DNA from: Sphingobium sp. CAP-1
GTDB taxonomy: Bacteria > Pseudomonadota > Alphaproteobacteria > Sphingomonadales > Sphingomonadaceae
Length of the DNA: 64,000 bases
Assembly: GCF_009720145.1 (NCBI RefSeq)
Contig: NZ_CP046252.1
Coordinates: 620,001-684,000, forward strand
Reading direction: 5' to 3'
The position numbers and the translations under genes were made by a program. Positions 1-8,324 of the stretch are shown one piece after another; the stretch's first letter is position 1, and each line of letters starts with the position of its first letter. The notes under the pieces are model-generated. The model had not been told where the DNA came from and made no database searches. It worked only from the letters and a program-made list of their open reading frames with translations.

Positions 1-1125
1 GCACAGGACGCTGCCAGGGCCGCTCACGCAGCCAGAGAGAATACCAGTGATGGAATGAATTTGCCTTGGGGCTTGCCCAGGATGCCATAGATATATGGCC
101 ATATCTTCAAGGCCGAACCCCTGCCGCCTCACATACCAGAGCGCATCACCCATACCAGCGAAGCCGAATGCGATTACGCCATCGCATTGCGGCAACTCGC
201 ACAGGGTAGTTGCGCTGCCGTCTGAAGAAAAGTGAAGAACCCGCGGGGCATTGTAGCGTTCTGAACGCTGAGCGGCCCAAGCGATACGGCGGCCGCTGAC
301 CTGCTTTGGTCCGGAGGGAAGGCGGGGATCGCTAGTCGAACCGTTCAGCACATCGGCCGTAGATTTCGAGAGCGGTTGCATTGATCCGCTTCCGGGGTCG
401 ACCTGCGCCCATTCCTGGGGTGCGGGCTCCCGGACGAACGGGCGCGAACGCACTGCAGGAGAAAAGCGATCATCGAAATGATAGCCGCTCTGCCCCTCTT
501 CGCTGATGGCTTGATCAGCCCGTTCAAGCTCGGGGCGGGTTGCAACGTACAGTGCCTTCCCGTCGTCGGACCATCGGAAATCCAATATGTCGATCGGACT
601 CGCAGCGACAGGACGGGCACCACTGCCATCTCGCTTTGCGAGCCAGAGTTGCGCGGGACCGCCATCGCCCCTGAGATAGGCGATGGCGGTCCCATCCGGG
701 GACCAGCGGGGCACGATTGTTTTGGCCGTGCCCAGAGGGAAAGCCGCCAGCCCCCGGATGCTCATCGTGCCGGTGATCAACTGACCGCCGGCATCGACCC
801 TCCCCAGAGCGGCGGGCGACCCGACCGGGAGGATGTACATGGCAAGGCAATAGCTGTTGCTTCGGGCGTCAGCCTGCCGGATCTGGAATGCGAGGAACTT
901 TCCATCGGGGGATATAGCGAGCGGGCTCTCATCCCAGAGCCCATCATCGCCGCGGCCGACGTCCCGCAGGCGAAGCAGGTCATCTGGGGTGATGGCTCGG
1001 CGTTTGCCGCTCGGCACGGCCACGACTGGATCAAGGTGCTGGCAGGACGGGGCGATAGACTTTGCCTCTGATTGCTCTGGCGCCATCGCCATCGCCACGA
1101 GGAGGGGAAGGGCTAGGCTCACCAT
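1..1125 (-). CDS. Lasso-peptide isopeptidase (AtxE type), N-terminal part
   Basis: The gene runs off the left window edge, so only the first 375 codons are present, without interruption. Reading the minus strand gives a signal peptide (MVSLALPLLVAMAMA), then RRAITPDDLLRLRD, SPLAISPDGKFLAFQIRQAD and repeated WSPDG / WSDDGKALYVA blades, the beta-propeller half of an S9 prolyl-oligopeptidase-like enzyme. This N-terminal pattern is what I know from AtxE-type enzymes, which hydrolyse the isopeptide bond of lasso peptides in the periplasm. The hydrolase half with the Ser-Asp-His triad lies outside the window. Its ATG overlaps the end of the TonB-receptor gene by 7 bp (ATGGTGA), the usual receptor-isopeptidase pairing. 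A general S9 dipeptidyl peptidase is the alternative. Confidence 0.8.
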   Translation of the reverse strand, partial: MVSLALPLLVAMAMAPEQSEAKSIAPSCQHLDPVVAVPSGKRRAITPDDLLRLRDVGRGDDGLWDESPLAISPDGKFLAFQIRQADARSNSYCLAMYILPVGSPAALGRVDAGGQLITGTMSIRGLAAFPLGTAKTIVPRWSPDGTAIAYLRGDGGPAQLWLAKRDGSGARPVAASPIDILDFRWSDDGKALYVATRPELERADQAISEEGQSGYHFDDRFSPAVRSRPFVREPAPQEWAQVDPGSGSMQPLSKSTADVLNGSTSDPRLPSGPKQVSGRRIAWAAQRSERYNAPRVLHFSSDGSATTLCELPQCDGVIAFGFAGMGDALWYVRRQGFGLEDMAIYLWHPGQAPRQIHSITGILSGCVSGPGSVLC

Positions 1126-2912
1126 GACTTGCGCAGCCCGACGCTGAAGGTGCGTCCCAGCACGGAATAGTTGGTGGAGTCGAATGGCACATCGTAGACC
1201 GCAGTCGTGCGGATAAGGCTGGGCTTGTCGTTGAGTAGATTGGCAATGCCCATGCTGAACTCGACGCCGCCCAACAGCGAGCCGTCCTTCGGGACCATGT
1301 AGCGCCAGTTGAGGTCGAGGCTCGTTTGGCCTTCGATGCGCGTTCGTGGCGTGCGACGCGTATCGAGGACGCTGCCGATATGACTCAGCCATATCGAGAA
1401 CATCAGGTCTTCACGGCTATAGGTGATCCCGCCTCGTCCCCGAAATTCGGGAGGGTTGAAGATCGTCCCGGCAAGCTGCACCTCGCCTTGTCCCGCCACG
1501 ACTTCGCGCGTGCTTTTCAGGAAAGTTGCGTCGGCCTGAATGCTGACGGAACCGCCGTTCGCCAATGCGCTGGAGTAGCGGGCGGCGACATCGAAGCCGC
1601 TGGCCTTTTGCAGGGAGACGTTCGCATAGCGATTGTCGATGATGGCAACGACATTGCCAGGAACATAAGCGGCGCCGGAAAGATTTTGCAATCCGACCGA
1701 GGAATAGGCGATCGCGGCGGCCTGTTCGGCGAGGTCGGGATTGCGGGTGATGAGGTCGGCGTAGACGGGATTGTCGAGTACACCGCTTGCTGATGCGATG
1801 GGCTGGACGACGCGATCGCTGTAGCGAACCGAGAAATAGCCGATATCGAATTCGAAGCCAGGCAATGCACGGGGATGGAAGGAAGCCGACGCTGACCAAG
1901 TCTGCGCTTTTTCCGGCCGCAGGTCGGGGTCGCCACCGCGCAGAAAGAGCACGGTGGATCCCGCAGGCAGACCAGCCCCATAGGACGCAGCGCTGTAGAG
2001 CCAGGTAAAGCCCGTCAGATATTGCTGGTAAAGAGTAGGTGCCTTGAATGATCTGCCCCAGCTGCCTTTCAGGTCCAGATCAGGCGATGGCGCGTAAACG
2101 ATGCCGATTTTTGGCGTGGCAACGCGAGCCATGCCCGGATAATCTTCGTAACGCAGAGCCCCCGTGAGGACCAGCCGGTGCACCAGTGGCATGGTCTGAG
2201 CCGGGCCGACCAAGGGGAGCTGGGCTTCAGCAAAAGCGTAATAGCTGTCGCGGGAAACCTCGAAAGACTGCACCGTCGCGGAACCTGCGGTAAAGGACGT
2301 CGTGCGTGTGTAATCCATCTTGTTTGAGCGGTAGCCGCCGCCCACGGCAAGCCTGAGATCGCCGCCTGGCAAGGTCGCCAGCCTTCCTTCGACATTGGCC
2401 TCAATGCCATAGGTGCTGTTACAATAGCAGCCTTCGATCGTGGCAAGGGCCGTGCCCCCGGAATATTGAGGGCTATTCCAATGGGTTTTGTCGCGCCCAT
2501 AAACGAGTTGCAGTGACGATGACCAATTATCTCCGAGGTGCACCTTCAGTTCGGGCGACAGGGTGAAGGCTTCGACCTCGGACCGCGTCGAAGAGCCCAA
2601 TGTCCTGTAATTGCCAGTGGTCGAAAAGGCGTAGAAGCTTTCAGTCGAGCGGCGGCTGTAAAGCCCATCGAATTGTAGCTCGACTCCCGGCAGTATGTCC
2701 TGATGGATGCTGCCGGTCAGAGCATGCTGCCGCTGATAGGGCCAAAGGGTCGTGCTGTCGTCCAGCTTGGATGTGTAGGATCGCTGACGAGCGGTTACCG
2801 GAGTATTGCGCGAGAAATCATAGCCGATGATCATGCCGCCGCCTGACCAGCGCGTTCCCGTCACCGCCGAATATTGCTGACGTACATAGCCGCCATCGCT
2901 CGCAGCGGTGAT
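1119..2912 (-). pseudogene. TonB-dependent receptor, 5'-truncated (plug domain missing)
   Basis: About 595 codons of receptor sequence remain, ending in the typical aromatic C-terminus (TFSVGLRKSW). Barrel motifs such as SWGRSFKAPTLYQQY and DLDLKGSWG are clear. The signal peptide, TonB box and about 150-200 residues of plug are absent. Receptor-like sequence starts abruptly at about ITAASDGGYVRQQYS (about 2912), directly joined to an integrase fragment. The only in-frame start near the joint is GTG at 2862-2864, with no signal peptide, so the product could not reach the outer membrane. It overlaps the isopeptidase gene downstream, so it was probably a lasso-peptide receptor. I treat it as a pseudogene made by deletion or recombination. 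Confidence 0.8.
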
Positions 2913-3106
2913 CCGTGCCTACCGATGGTGTAACGGCGGGCGGTCGCTTCACGACCACCCATCCGATATTGCACAACATAGGAGACGGAGCCCGATCGAG
3001 AAAATTTTGCGCCAAAGCCCCTAGTGTCACTGTCCCAAAAGAAGCCAGCGTGGCCGCTGGTGACCATCGAATCGATGGTGCGCTTTGTGATCTTTCCGTT
3101 TGCCAA
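2861..3106 (-). pseudogene. Tyrosine integrase, N-terminal fragment
   Basis: The 81-codon frame begins MANGKITKRTIDSM and continues GFFWDSDTRGFGAKF, VVQYRMGGREAT and RRYTIGRHGSP. This is the arm-binding N-terminal domain (DUF4102 type) of phage or genomic-island tyrosine integrases, normally about 400 residues. Homology stops after GRHGSP at about 2913; the last 14 codons are out-of-frame receptor sequence. The core-binding and catalytic domains are absent, so it cannot recombine. It lies 131 bp from the 3' end of trmB, with no tRNA visible, and marks the scar of a lost or rearranged island. Confidence 0.85.
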
Positions 3107-3237
3107 CTCGGGTCTCCTGCGTCGCTAGCCGAGTAATCACCGGGTAATCACCGTAGCGGAAAATGCCGCTAAAAGACTACCACTCTGGCGTAGCTAGGTT
3201 CGCAAAAAACCTTTCTTTTTCAATGCTATAATACGAT

Positions 3238-3933
3238 CTACCTACGCCTATAACGGCAATACCAGACTTCGTGGCCGATGCGGCGGGCCTTTGCCTCATA
3301 GCGGGTTTCGGGCCAGCCGCCGGGGCGGTTCTGGAAATCCTTCGGGTTGCTGGCCAGCCAGTCGAAATCGGGATGGCCGTTCATCACCATCAGCGCCCAG
3401 CGAAGATAGACCGGATGATCGGTGCCGAAGCGAAATTCGCCGCCGGGCTTGAGCTTCCGGGCGATCATCGCGACCGGGCCGGGGTTCATCATCCGGCGCT
3501 TGGCGTGGCGCGCCTTGGGCCAGGGATCGGGATGGAGCAGGTAGACGAAGCTGAGCGATCCGTCGGGGATACGGCTCAGCACCTGAAGCGCGTCGCCCAT
3601 GTGCAGGCGGACATTGCCCAGATGCTGGTCACGGACATGGCCGAGCGCCTGCACCACCCCGTTCAGGAAGGGTTCGCAGCCGATGAAGCCATGATCGGGC
3701 AGCATGTCGGCGCGATGGGCGAGATGCTCGCCGCCGCCGAAGCCGATCTCGAAATGGAGCGGACGGTCATAACCGAAGAGGTTCGCGGCCGTAACCTCGC
3801 CTTCCTCCGGCACCGAAATGGCGGGCAGGAGGGTGTCGACCAGTTCCTGCTGGCCCTTGCGGAGCTTTGGCCCCGATTGGCGGCCATAGAGGCGGTTGAG
3901 GGTCGTGGGATCGCCGGATTTATGCGCTGTCAT
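3238..3933 (-). CDS. trmB: tRNA (guanine-N7-)-methyltransferase
   Basis: TrmB makes m7G46 in the variable loop of tRNAs using SAM. The 231-residue protein has the SAM-binding loop FEIGFGGGEH (residues 61-70), the family signature HPDPWPKARHAKRR (about 134-147) and GTDHPVY (about 170-176), and its length is normal for the family. It is read in the same direction as metK, which supplies its cofactor, and is separated from metK by a small secreted-protein gene and a terminator. The last residues (YCRYRRR) end right beside the integrase scar, so the 3' end may have been reshaped by integration, but the enzyme looks complete. Confidence 0.95.
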   Translation of the reverse strand: MTAHKSGDPTTLNRLYGRQSGPKLRKGQQELVDTLLPAISVPEEGEVTAANLFGYDRPLHFEIGFGGGEHLAHRADMLPDHGFIGCEPFLNGVVQALGHVRDQHLGNVRLHMGDALQVLSRIPDGSLSFVYLLHPDPWPKARHAKRRMMNPGPVAMIARKLKPGGEFRFGTDHPVYLRWALMVMNGHPDFDWLASNPKDFQNRPGGWPETRYEAKARRIGHEVWYCRYRRR

Positions 3934-4183
3934 GGGCTGGGCCGATAGCGGGAGGCGCGGATAGGGGCAAGGGGGCGGCGGCAGGATCAGCGTCGCCGCG
4001 AAAGAACAGCCAATTTCCTTGAGTGATCGAGATATATCCGTCCCCTTCCCATACCCCTATGCAGCCGGGGTGTCGGGAAGGGGGCGGCATGGGGCTGGCT
4101 GATCGACGGCGCTGAGGAGAAACGCCGCCGGGATTTCGGCAGGATGGCTGAAAGCCGCCTGCCGCCATCCATTCGTCGTCAGG

Positions 4184-4363
4184 TCATTTGCACTTGATGA
4201 AACGACCCTTGGCGTCCTTGCACGGTCCCTTTTTGACGGGGGGCTTGGGGGCGCATTTGACGAATTTTCCCTTCGCATCCTTGCACGGGGTGGCAGACGC
4301 AGGAGCGACGCTGCCGAGGGTCAGGGCAAGGCCGAGAAGGGCGGTGGCAACCAGCTTGGTCAT
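4184..4363 (-). CDS. Small secreted protein with two CKDAKGKF-type repeats
   Basis: The 59-residue protein starts at MTKLVATALLGLALTL, a clean signal peptide ending near APASA. The mature part is only about 34 residues: CKDAKGKFVKC, a PKPPVKK linker, then CKDAKGRFIKC. Four cysteines in two identical spacings suggest disulphide or metal binding. Short periplasmic proteins of this kind (PsiF-like) occur in sphingomonads, but I know no proven function. A longer upstream in-frame start exists at 4555, but it would put junk before the signal peptide. The metK terminator lies upstream, so it probably has its own promoter. Confidence 0.7.
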   Translation of the reverse strand: MTKLVATALLGLALTLGSVAPASATPCKDAKGKFVKCAPKPPVKKGPCKDAKGRFIKCK

Positions 4364-4496
4364 TTGAGGGAGCCTCTTTGGGAGAGGGGTGCCGGGCTCG
4401 ACAGGGGTGCGAGCCCGACAAGGGCTGTATGCGCCGGCGCCGGGGGCTTTCCCAGTTAACTTTTCGTCATGTTGCGGACAGGGAAGCGGACAGCAG

Positions 4497-4533
4497 AAAG
4501 GGCGCCGGAGCGGGATGCTCTGGCGCCCTTTTC
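4497..4533 (-). terminator. Rho-independent terminator after metK
   Basis: A near-perfect inverted repeat (GGGCGCC-GAGC against GCTC-GGCGCCC with a 5-nt loop) is flanked by A and T runs, so it can work in both directions. It lies about 100 bp after the metK stop and before the small secreted-protein gene. Confidence 0.7.
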
Positions 4534-4550
4534 GAGTGGTGTGACCTATA

Positions 4551-4621
4551 CCCACCCCGCTGCGACTAGGTCCGGCTTCGCCGACCCAAGTCTCGCTGCC
4601 CCTCCCTTAAAAGGGAGGGGG
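4551..4621. repeat. Dispersed modular palindromic repeat, copy A
   Basis: The element starts CCCACCCCGCTGCG, has a middle hairpin (GGTCCGGC-TTC-GCCGACC), then AAGTCTCGCTG, and ends in a CCTCCC/GGGAGG stem. It is intergenic, next to the metK stop. The same two end blocks recur at 7079 (inside lnt) and 16634, with different hairpins between them. Confidence 0.8.
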
Positions 4622-4629
4622 TAACAACG

Positions 4630-5826
4630 TTATAGCGCGGCCTTCAGCGCGTCGACCAGGTCGGTCTTTTCCCAGGGGAAATAGTCGCCGTCGGGGGTGC
4701 GGCCGAAATGGCCGTAGGCGGCGGTCTTTTGATAGATGGGCTTGTTGAGGCCGAGATGGGTGCGGATGCCCTTGGGCGTCAGGCGCACGAGGGTCGGCAG
4801 GACGGCTTCGATCGCCGACGCCTCGACCGTGCCGGTGCCGTGCAGGTCGACATAGAGCGAGAGCGGTTCGGCGACGCCGATGGCGTAGCTGAGCTGAATC
4901 GTGCAGCGGCGGGCGAGGCCGGCGGCGACGATGTTCTTGGCAAGATAGCGGGTGACATAGGCGGCCGAGCGGTCGACCTTGGTCGGGTCTTTGCCGGAGA
5001 AGGCACCGCCGCCATGGGGCGACGCGCCGCCATAGGTGTCGACGATGATCTTGCGGCCGGTGAGGCCGGCGTCGCCGTCGGGGCCGCCGATTTCGAACAG
5101 GCCGGTCGGGTTGACATAGATGCTCTCGTCGCCCGGCAGCCAGCCTTCGGGCAGGATGTCGGCCATCACGCCCTTGACATAGGCGCGCAGCTCGGCGCGG
5201 CTGTCGTCATTGTCCATGCCGGCGGCGTGCTGGGTCGAGACGACCAAAGCGGTGGCGCGAACCGGCTTTTCATCGATATATTCGAGCGTTACCTGGCTCT
5301 TGGCGTCCGGCTCCAGGAAGGGGACGACCTTGGCATGGCGGTCGGCGGCCATGCGTTCCAGTATCTTGTGGCTGTAATAGAGGGTGGCGGGCATCAGGTC
5401 GGGGGTTTCGTCCGACGCATAGCCGAACATGATGCCCTGATCGCCGGCGCCTTCATCCTTGTTGCCGCTTTCATCGACGCCCTGCGCGATGTGGGCGGAC
5501 TGGCCGTGGAGGTTGTTTTCGAAGCGGAACGTCTCCCAGTGGAAGCCGTCCTGCTCATAGCCGATGCGCTTCACCGTCGCGCGGACGGTGGCTTCGATTT
5601 CTTCCTTCGCGCCGGGCGCCCATTCGCCATTTTCATAGACGCCCTTGCAGCGGATTTCGCCGGCGAGGACGACGAGCTGGGTCGTGGTCAGCGTTTCGCA
5701 GGCGATGCGGGCTTCGGGGTCTTTCGACAGGAAGAGATCGACGATCGAGTCGGAAATCTGGTCCGCGACCTTGTCGGGGTGGCCTTCGGAAACGGATTCC
5801 GACGTGAAGAGGAATTGGTTACGCAT
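4630..5826 (-). CDS. metK: S-adenosylmethionine synthetase
   Basis: MetK forms SAM from methionine and ATP in the cytoplasm. The 398-residue protein shows the family signatures EGHPDKVADQISD (about 14-26), GAGDQGIMFGYA (126-137) and HGGGAFSGKDPTKVDRS, and its length is normal for alphaproteobacteria. The start at MRNQFLFTSESVSEG matches the family N-terminus. The 5' leader (5827-5883) holds a 16-bp inverted repeat that may be an operator for methionine-cycle control; I see no fold I can call a SAM riboswitch. lnt lies upstream in the same direction, 57 bp away. Confidence 0.98.
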   Translation of the reverse strand: MRNQFLFTSESVSEGHPDKVADQISDSIVDLFLSKDPEARIACETLTTTQLVVLAGEIRCKGVYENGEWAPGAKEEIEATVRATVKRIGYEQDGFHWETFRFENNLHGQSAHIAQGVDESGNKDEGAGDQGIMFGYASDETPDLMPATLYYSHKILERMAADRHAKVVPFLEPDAKSQVTLEYIDEKPVRATALVVSTQHAAGMDNDDSRAELRAYVKGVMADILPEGWLPGDESIYVNPTGLFEIGGPDGDAGLTGRKIIVDTYGGASPHGGGAFSGKDPTKVDRSAAYVTRYLAKNIVAAGLARRCTIQLSYAIGVAEPLSLYVDLHGTGTVEASAIEAVLPTLVRLTPKGIRTHLGLNKPIYQKTAAYGHFGRTPDGDYFPWEKTDLVDALKAAL

Positions 5827-5858
5827 GAGACTCCCGTAAGACGCTTGGCGAGTTATGG

Positions 5859-5878
5859 ATATAAAGAAAACTTTATGT
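5859..5878 (-). promoter_or_regulatory. Candidate operator in the metK leader
   Basis: ATAAAG-AAAA-CTTTAT is a perfect 6-bp inverted repeat at 5861-5876, with partial symmetry one step further out. It lies 35-50 bp upstream of the metK start. This AT-rich palindrome stands out against GC-rich surroundings and has the size of a winged-helix (ArsR-type) operator. SahR and SamR are named ArsR-family regulators of methionine genes in proteobacteria, but I cannot confirm which protein would bind here. Confidence 0.45.
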
Positions 5879-5883
5879 GCCTA

Positions 5884-7488
5884 TTAGCTTTTGCCTCGGC
5901 GCAAGGCAAGGGCCGCGCCCAACAGCAGGAGCATGAGCGCGAAGGGCGCCCAGTTGCCGAGCCGCGCGAACAGGGTGGGCGGCAGCGCGGGGGGCAGGCC
6001 GGAGTCGAGGAAACCGGCGCGGTTGAGGCCCAGCGCATGGACGACCTGCCCCCGCGCGTCGATGATCGCGGAGACGCCGGTGGGGGTGGAGCGGACGATG
6101 GGCACGCCTTCCTCCAGCGCGCGCAGGCGGGCTTGGGCGAGATGCTGGACCGGCCCCCAACTGCCGAACCAGGCGTCGTTGGAGGGGTTGAAGAGGAAGT
6201 CGGGGCGGTTGGCGGCGTCGATCACCTGGCCGGAGAAAATGATCTCATAGCAGATCTGCACGCCCATTTTGAGGGGCGGGCGGCCGAGCGTGGCGGGCAG
6301 GGGCAGGCTGCGCGGGCCGGGGCCGGGCCAGAAATCGGCGTCGCCCGGCACGAGGCGGGACAGGCCGATCGGTTCGAGGATGTTCCGCATTGGCAGATAT
6401 TCGCCATAGGGGACGAGATGCGCCTTGTCATAGCGGCCGGCGATGGTGGCGGCGGGGGTGACGATCCAGACACTGTTATTGGCGCCGGCGAGGGTGTTGG
6501 CGAGGGCGCCATCCTGTTCGGCCGGCTTGAAATAGACCTTGTCCCCGCCGGTCAGCAGCAGGTCGCCGGGGCCGAGCAGGCTGGCGAGGCGGCCACGCCA
6601 GTCGGGTTCCATGTCGAGATAGGCGGGGATCGCGGCTTCGGGCCAGAAGATCAGGCGCGGGGCCGGGCGGGGTTGGCCGGAAAGGGTCGTGAGCTTGCGG
6701 AAATTGCGATATTCCGCCTCGACCGAATATTTTTCGTCCTGGCCGATATTGGGCTGGACGATGCGGACGCGCGGCGCGCCGGGAGGGGCGGCGGGGCCGG
6801 GGGAGAGGATGCCCCAGAAGGCGAAGAGCAGCAGCGGTGCGGCGAGAATGGCGGCCGGGCGAAACTGGCGGCGGGCGGTGAGCAGGAGCGCGCCGGCCGC
6901 GAGGATGGTGAGCGCGCCAAGGCCATAGGTGCCGATCAGCGTCGCGCCGATCGCCGCGCCGGTGGGCAGTAGCACGACGCCCAGCGGGTTCCAGGCGAAG
7001 CCGGTGAAGAGGGTCGCGCGCAGATATTCGGTGGCGATCCAGAGAGCGGCGAGGAAGAGGGGGAGGGCGGCGCTGTCACCCACCCCGCTGCGCCTGGGCG
7101 GCTGCGCCGCCAAGTCTCGCTGGGAGGGGCTTATTGCCTTGTGCAGCCACCAAGTGCCCAGCGTCGCGAGGCCGGGATAAACCGCCAGATAGAGGGAGAG
7201 GAGGACGACCGCGCCATAGCCGAACCAGTGCGGCATCGAATCCTGAAAGGTGAAGGCGTGGGCGATCCAGTTGAGGCCCAGGGCGAAATGGCCGACGCCG
7301 AACAGCCAGCCGCGGGCGAAGGCGGCGCGGCGATCAGGCGCGCGCTCGATCAGGAGGAGCAGCGCGATCAGGCAGGCGAGGGTGACGGGCCAGAGGTTGA
7401 GCGGTGCGAAGCCGGTGGCCGAAGCGAAGCCGGCCAGCAGCGCGGCGAGGTTCGGCCGGGTCGTCAGGGCGGCGGTCAGCGCGCGCAT
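5884..7488 (-). CDS. lnt: Apolipoprotein N-acyltransferase (with repeat-encoded insert)
   Basis: Lnt adds the third acyl chain to lipoproteins in the inner membrane. The 534-residue protein has N-terminal membrane segments and a C-terminal nitrilase domain with the catalytic Glu in FWPEAAIPAYL, Lys in YDKAHLVPYGEYLP and Cys in GVQICYEIIF. I chose ATG 7486-7488 (MRALTAALTTRPN); the earlier frame start at 7545 would overlap the yqaA-like gene, whose stop is 12 bp upstream. Residues about 119-139 (SPSQRDLAAQPPRRSGVGD) are encoded by a copy of a dispersed palindromic repeat inserted in frame. They sit in a loop between membrane segments, so the enzyme may still work. Confidence 0.95.
   Translation of the reverse strand: MRALTAALTTRPNLAALLAGFASATGFAPLNLWPVTLACLIALLLLIERAPDRRAAFARGWLFGVGHFALGLNWIAHAFTFQDSMPHWFGYGAVVLLSLYLAVYPGLATLGTWWLHKAISPSQRDLAAQPPRRSGVGDSAALPLFLAALWIATEYLRATLFTGFAWNPLGVVLLPTGAAIGATLIGTYGLGALTILAAGALLLTARRQFRPAAILAAPLLLFAFWGILSPGPAAPPGAPRVRIVQPNIGQDEKYSVEAEYRNFRKLTTLSGQPRPAPRLIFWPEAAIPAYLDMEPDWRGRLASLLGPGDLLLTGGDKVYFKPAEQDGALANTLAGANNSVWIVTPAATIAGRYDKAHLVPYGEYLPMRNILEPIGLSRLVPGDADFWPGPGPRSLPLPATLGRPPLKMGVQICYEIIFSGQVIDAANRPDFLFNPSNDAWFGSWGPVQHLAQARLRALEEGVPIVRSTPTGVSAIIDARGQVVHALGLNRAGFLDSGLPPALPPTLFARLGNWAPFALMLLLLGAALALRRGKS
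7079..7130. repeat. Dispersed modular palindromic repeat, copy B (inside lnt)
   Basis: The copy has the same CCCACCCCGCTGCG start and AAGTCTCGCTG block as copies A and C, with a different middle hairpin (GGCGGC-TGC-GCCGCC). It is read through by lnt on the minus strand without a stop codon and adds about 20 residues to the protein. Confidence 0.8.
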
Positions 7489-7499
7489 CGGGCCGGCTG

Positions 7500-8147
7500 T
7501 CAGCGGCCGGCTGCGTTCAGGGTCGCCATGGTGGCGTGGCTGCATCTGTCGTCCTTCTTGCCGCCGCCGGTCAGCATCGAGGCGGCGAGGAAACCGCCGA
7601 CGATGAGGATAAGGAAGAGGGCGGAGAGCAGGGCCAGATATTTTTCGATGAACGCCTTGATCGGGCGGCCGAATTTCCAGAACAGGAAGCCGACCAGCAT
7701 GAACTGGAAAGCGCGGGACAGGATGCTGGCCCAGAGGAAGGTGAAGAGCGACAGGCCGATGAAGCCCGCCGTGATGGTGATGAGCTTGAACGGGATGGGC
7801 GTCGCGCCCTTGATCAGGATGATTTCCGCGCCATAATCGCGCAGATAGCAGGCCGCGACCGGGAATTTGGCGGCGAGGCCGAGCGCCGATAAGATCTGGG
7901 TGCCGACCGCTTCATAGAGGAAATGGCCGATGCCATAGCCCAGCAGGCCGCCCAGCACCGAGGCGAGGGTGCAGATGACGCCGAAGCGCAGCGCCCGTTC
8001 CGGGCGGGCGAGGCACATCAGCCCCAGCAGCGGATGCGGCGGGATCGGGAAGAAGCTGGATTCCATGAAGCTGATGGCGAAAAGCCAGCGTTCGGCGTGG
8101 CGGTGCGCGGCCTTGGCCAGCGTCCATTGGTAGAGCCTGGTAAGCAT
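7500..8147 (-). CDS. YqaA/DedA-like membrane protein (VTT domain)
   Basis: The 215-residue membrane protein starts MLTRLYQWTLAKAAHRHAE. ESSFFPIPPHPLLGLM and GYGIGHFLYEAVG, followed by ATPIPFKLITITAGF, are the re-entrant-loop motifs of the VTT (SNARE-associated / DedA) family. Four to five membrane segments are visible, with a charged C-terminal tail. DedA-type proteins are linked to lipid-carrier recycling and envelope homeostasis, but the role of the YqaA branch is unclear. It ends 12 bp before lnt, so the two probably share a transcript. The same frame stays open far upstream; I chose this start because it matches the family N-terminus. Confidence 0.85.
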   Translation of the reverse strand: MLTRLYQWTLAKAAHRHAERWLFAISFMESSFFPIPPHPLLGLMCLARPERALRFGVICTLASVLGGLLGYGIGHFLYEAVGTQILSALGLAAKFPVAACYLRDYGAEIILIKGATPIPFKLITITAGFIGLSLFTFLWASILSRAFQFMLVGFLFWKFGRPIKAFIEKYLALLSALFLILIVGGFLAASMLTGGGKKDDRCSHATMATLNAAGR

Positions 8148-8324
8148 CGCGGCCGGACCTAGCCGAGATGACGAGCGGCCGCCAGCGCTTTTGCCGGCCC
8201 GATCATCACCGGCGGGAAATTGGCGGCGCGTCGCGGCGGGACGGTGATTGGTCGCCACGGCGTTGACTGTCCCGCGCCGTCTGGGCATGACCCCTTCCTT
8301 TCCAGTCCTGTCCGGTCCGCACGT

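Noticed and set aside
3107..3237. tRNA gene as attachment site for the integrase
   Set aside because: No cloverleaf or T-loop (GGTTCGAATCC-type) sequence is visible between the integrase fragment and trmB.
5827..5883. SAM or SAH riboswitch before metK
   Set aside because: The leader is only 57 bp and I can fold only one 6-bp hairpin; the pattern of known SAM riboswitches is absent.
4708..6972. Plus-strand open frame of 754 codons
   Set aside because: It is the antisense shadow of metK and lnt, which have clear motifs; its sequence is low-complexity Gly/Ala/Asp typical of antisense GC-rich frames.
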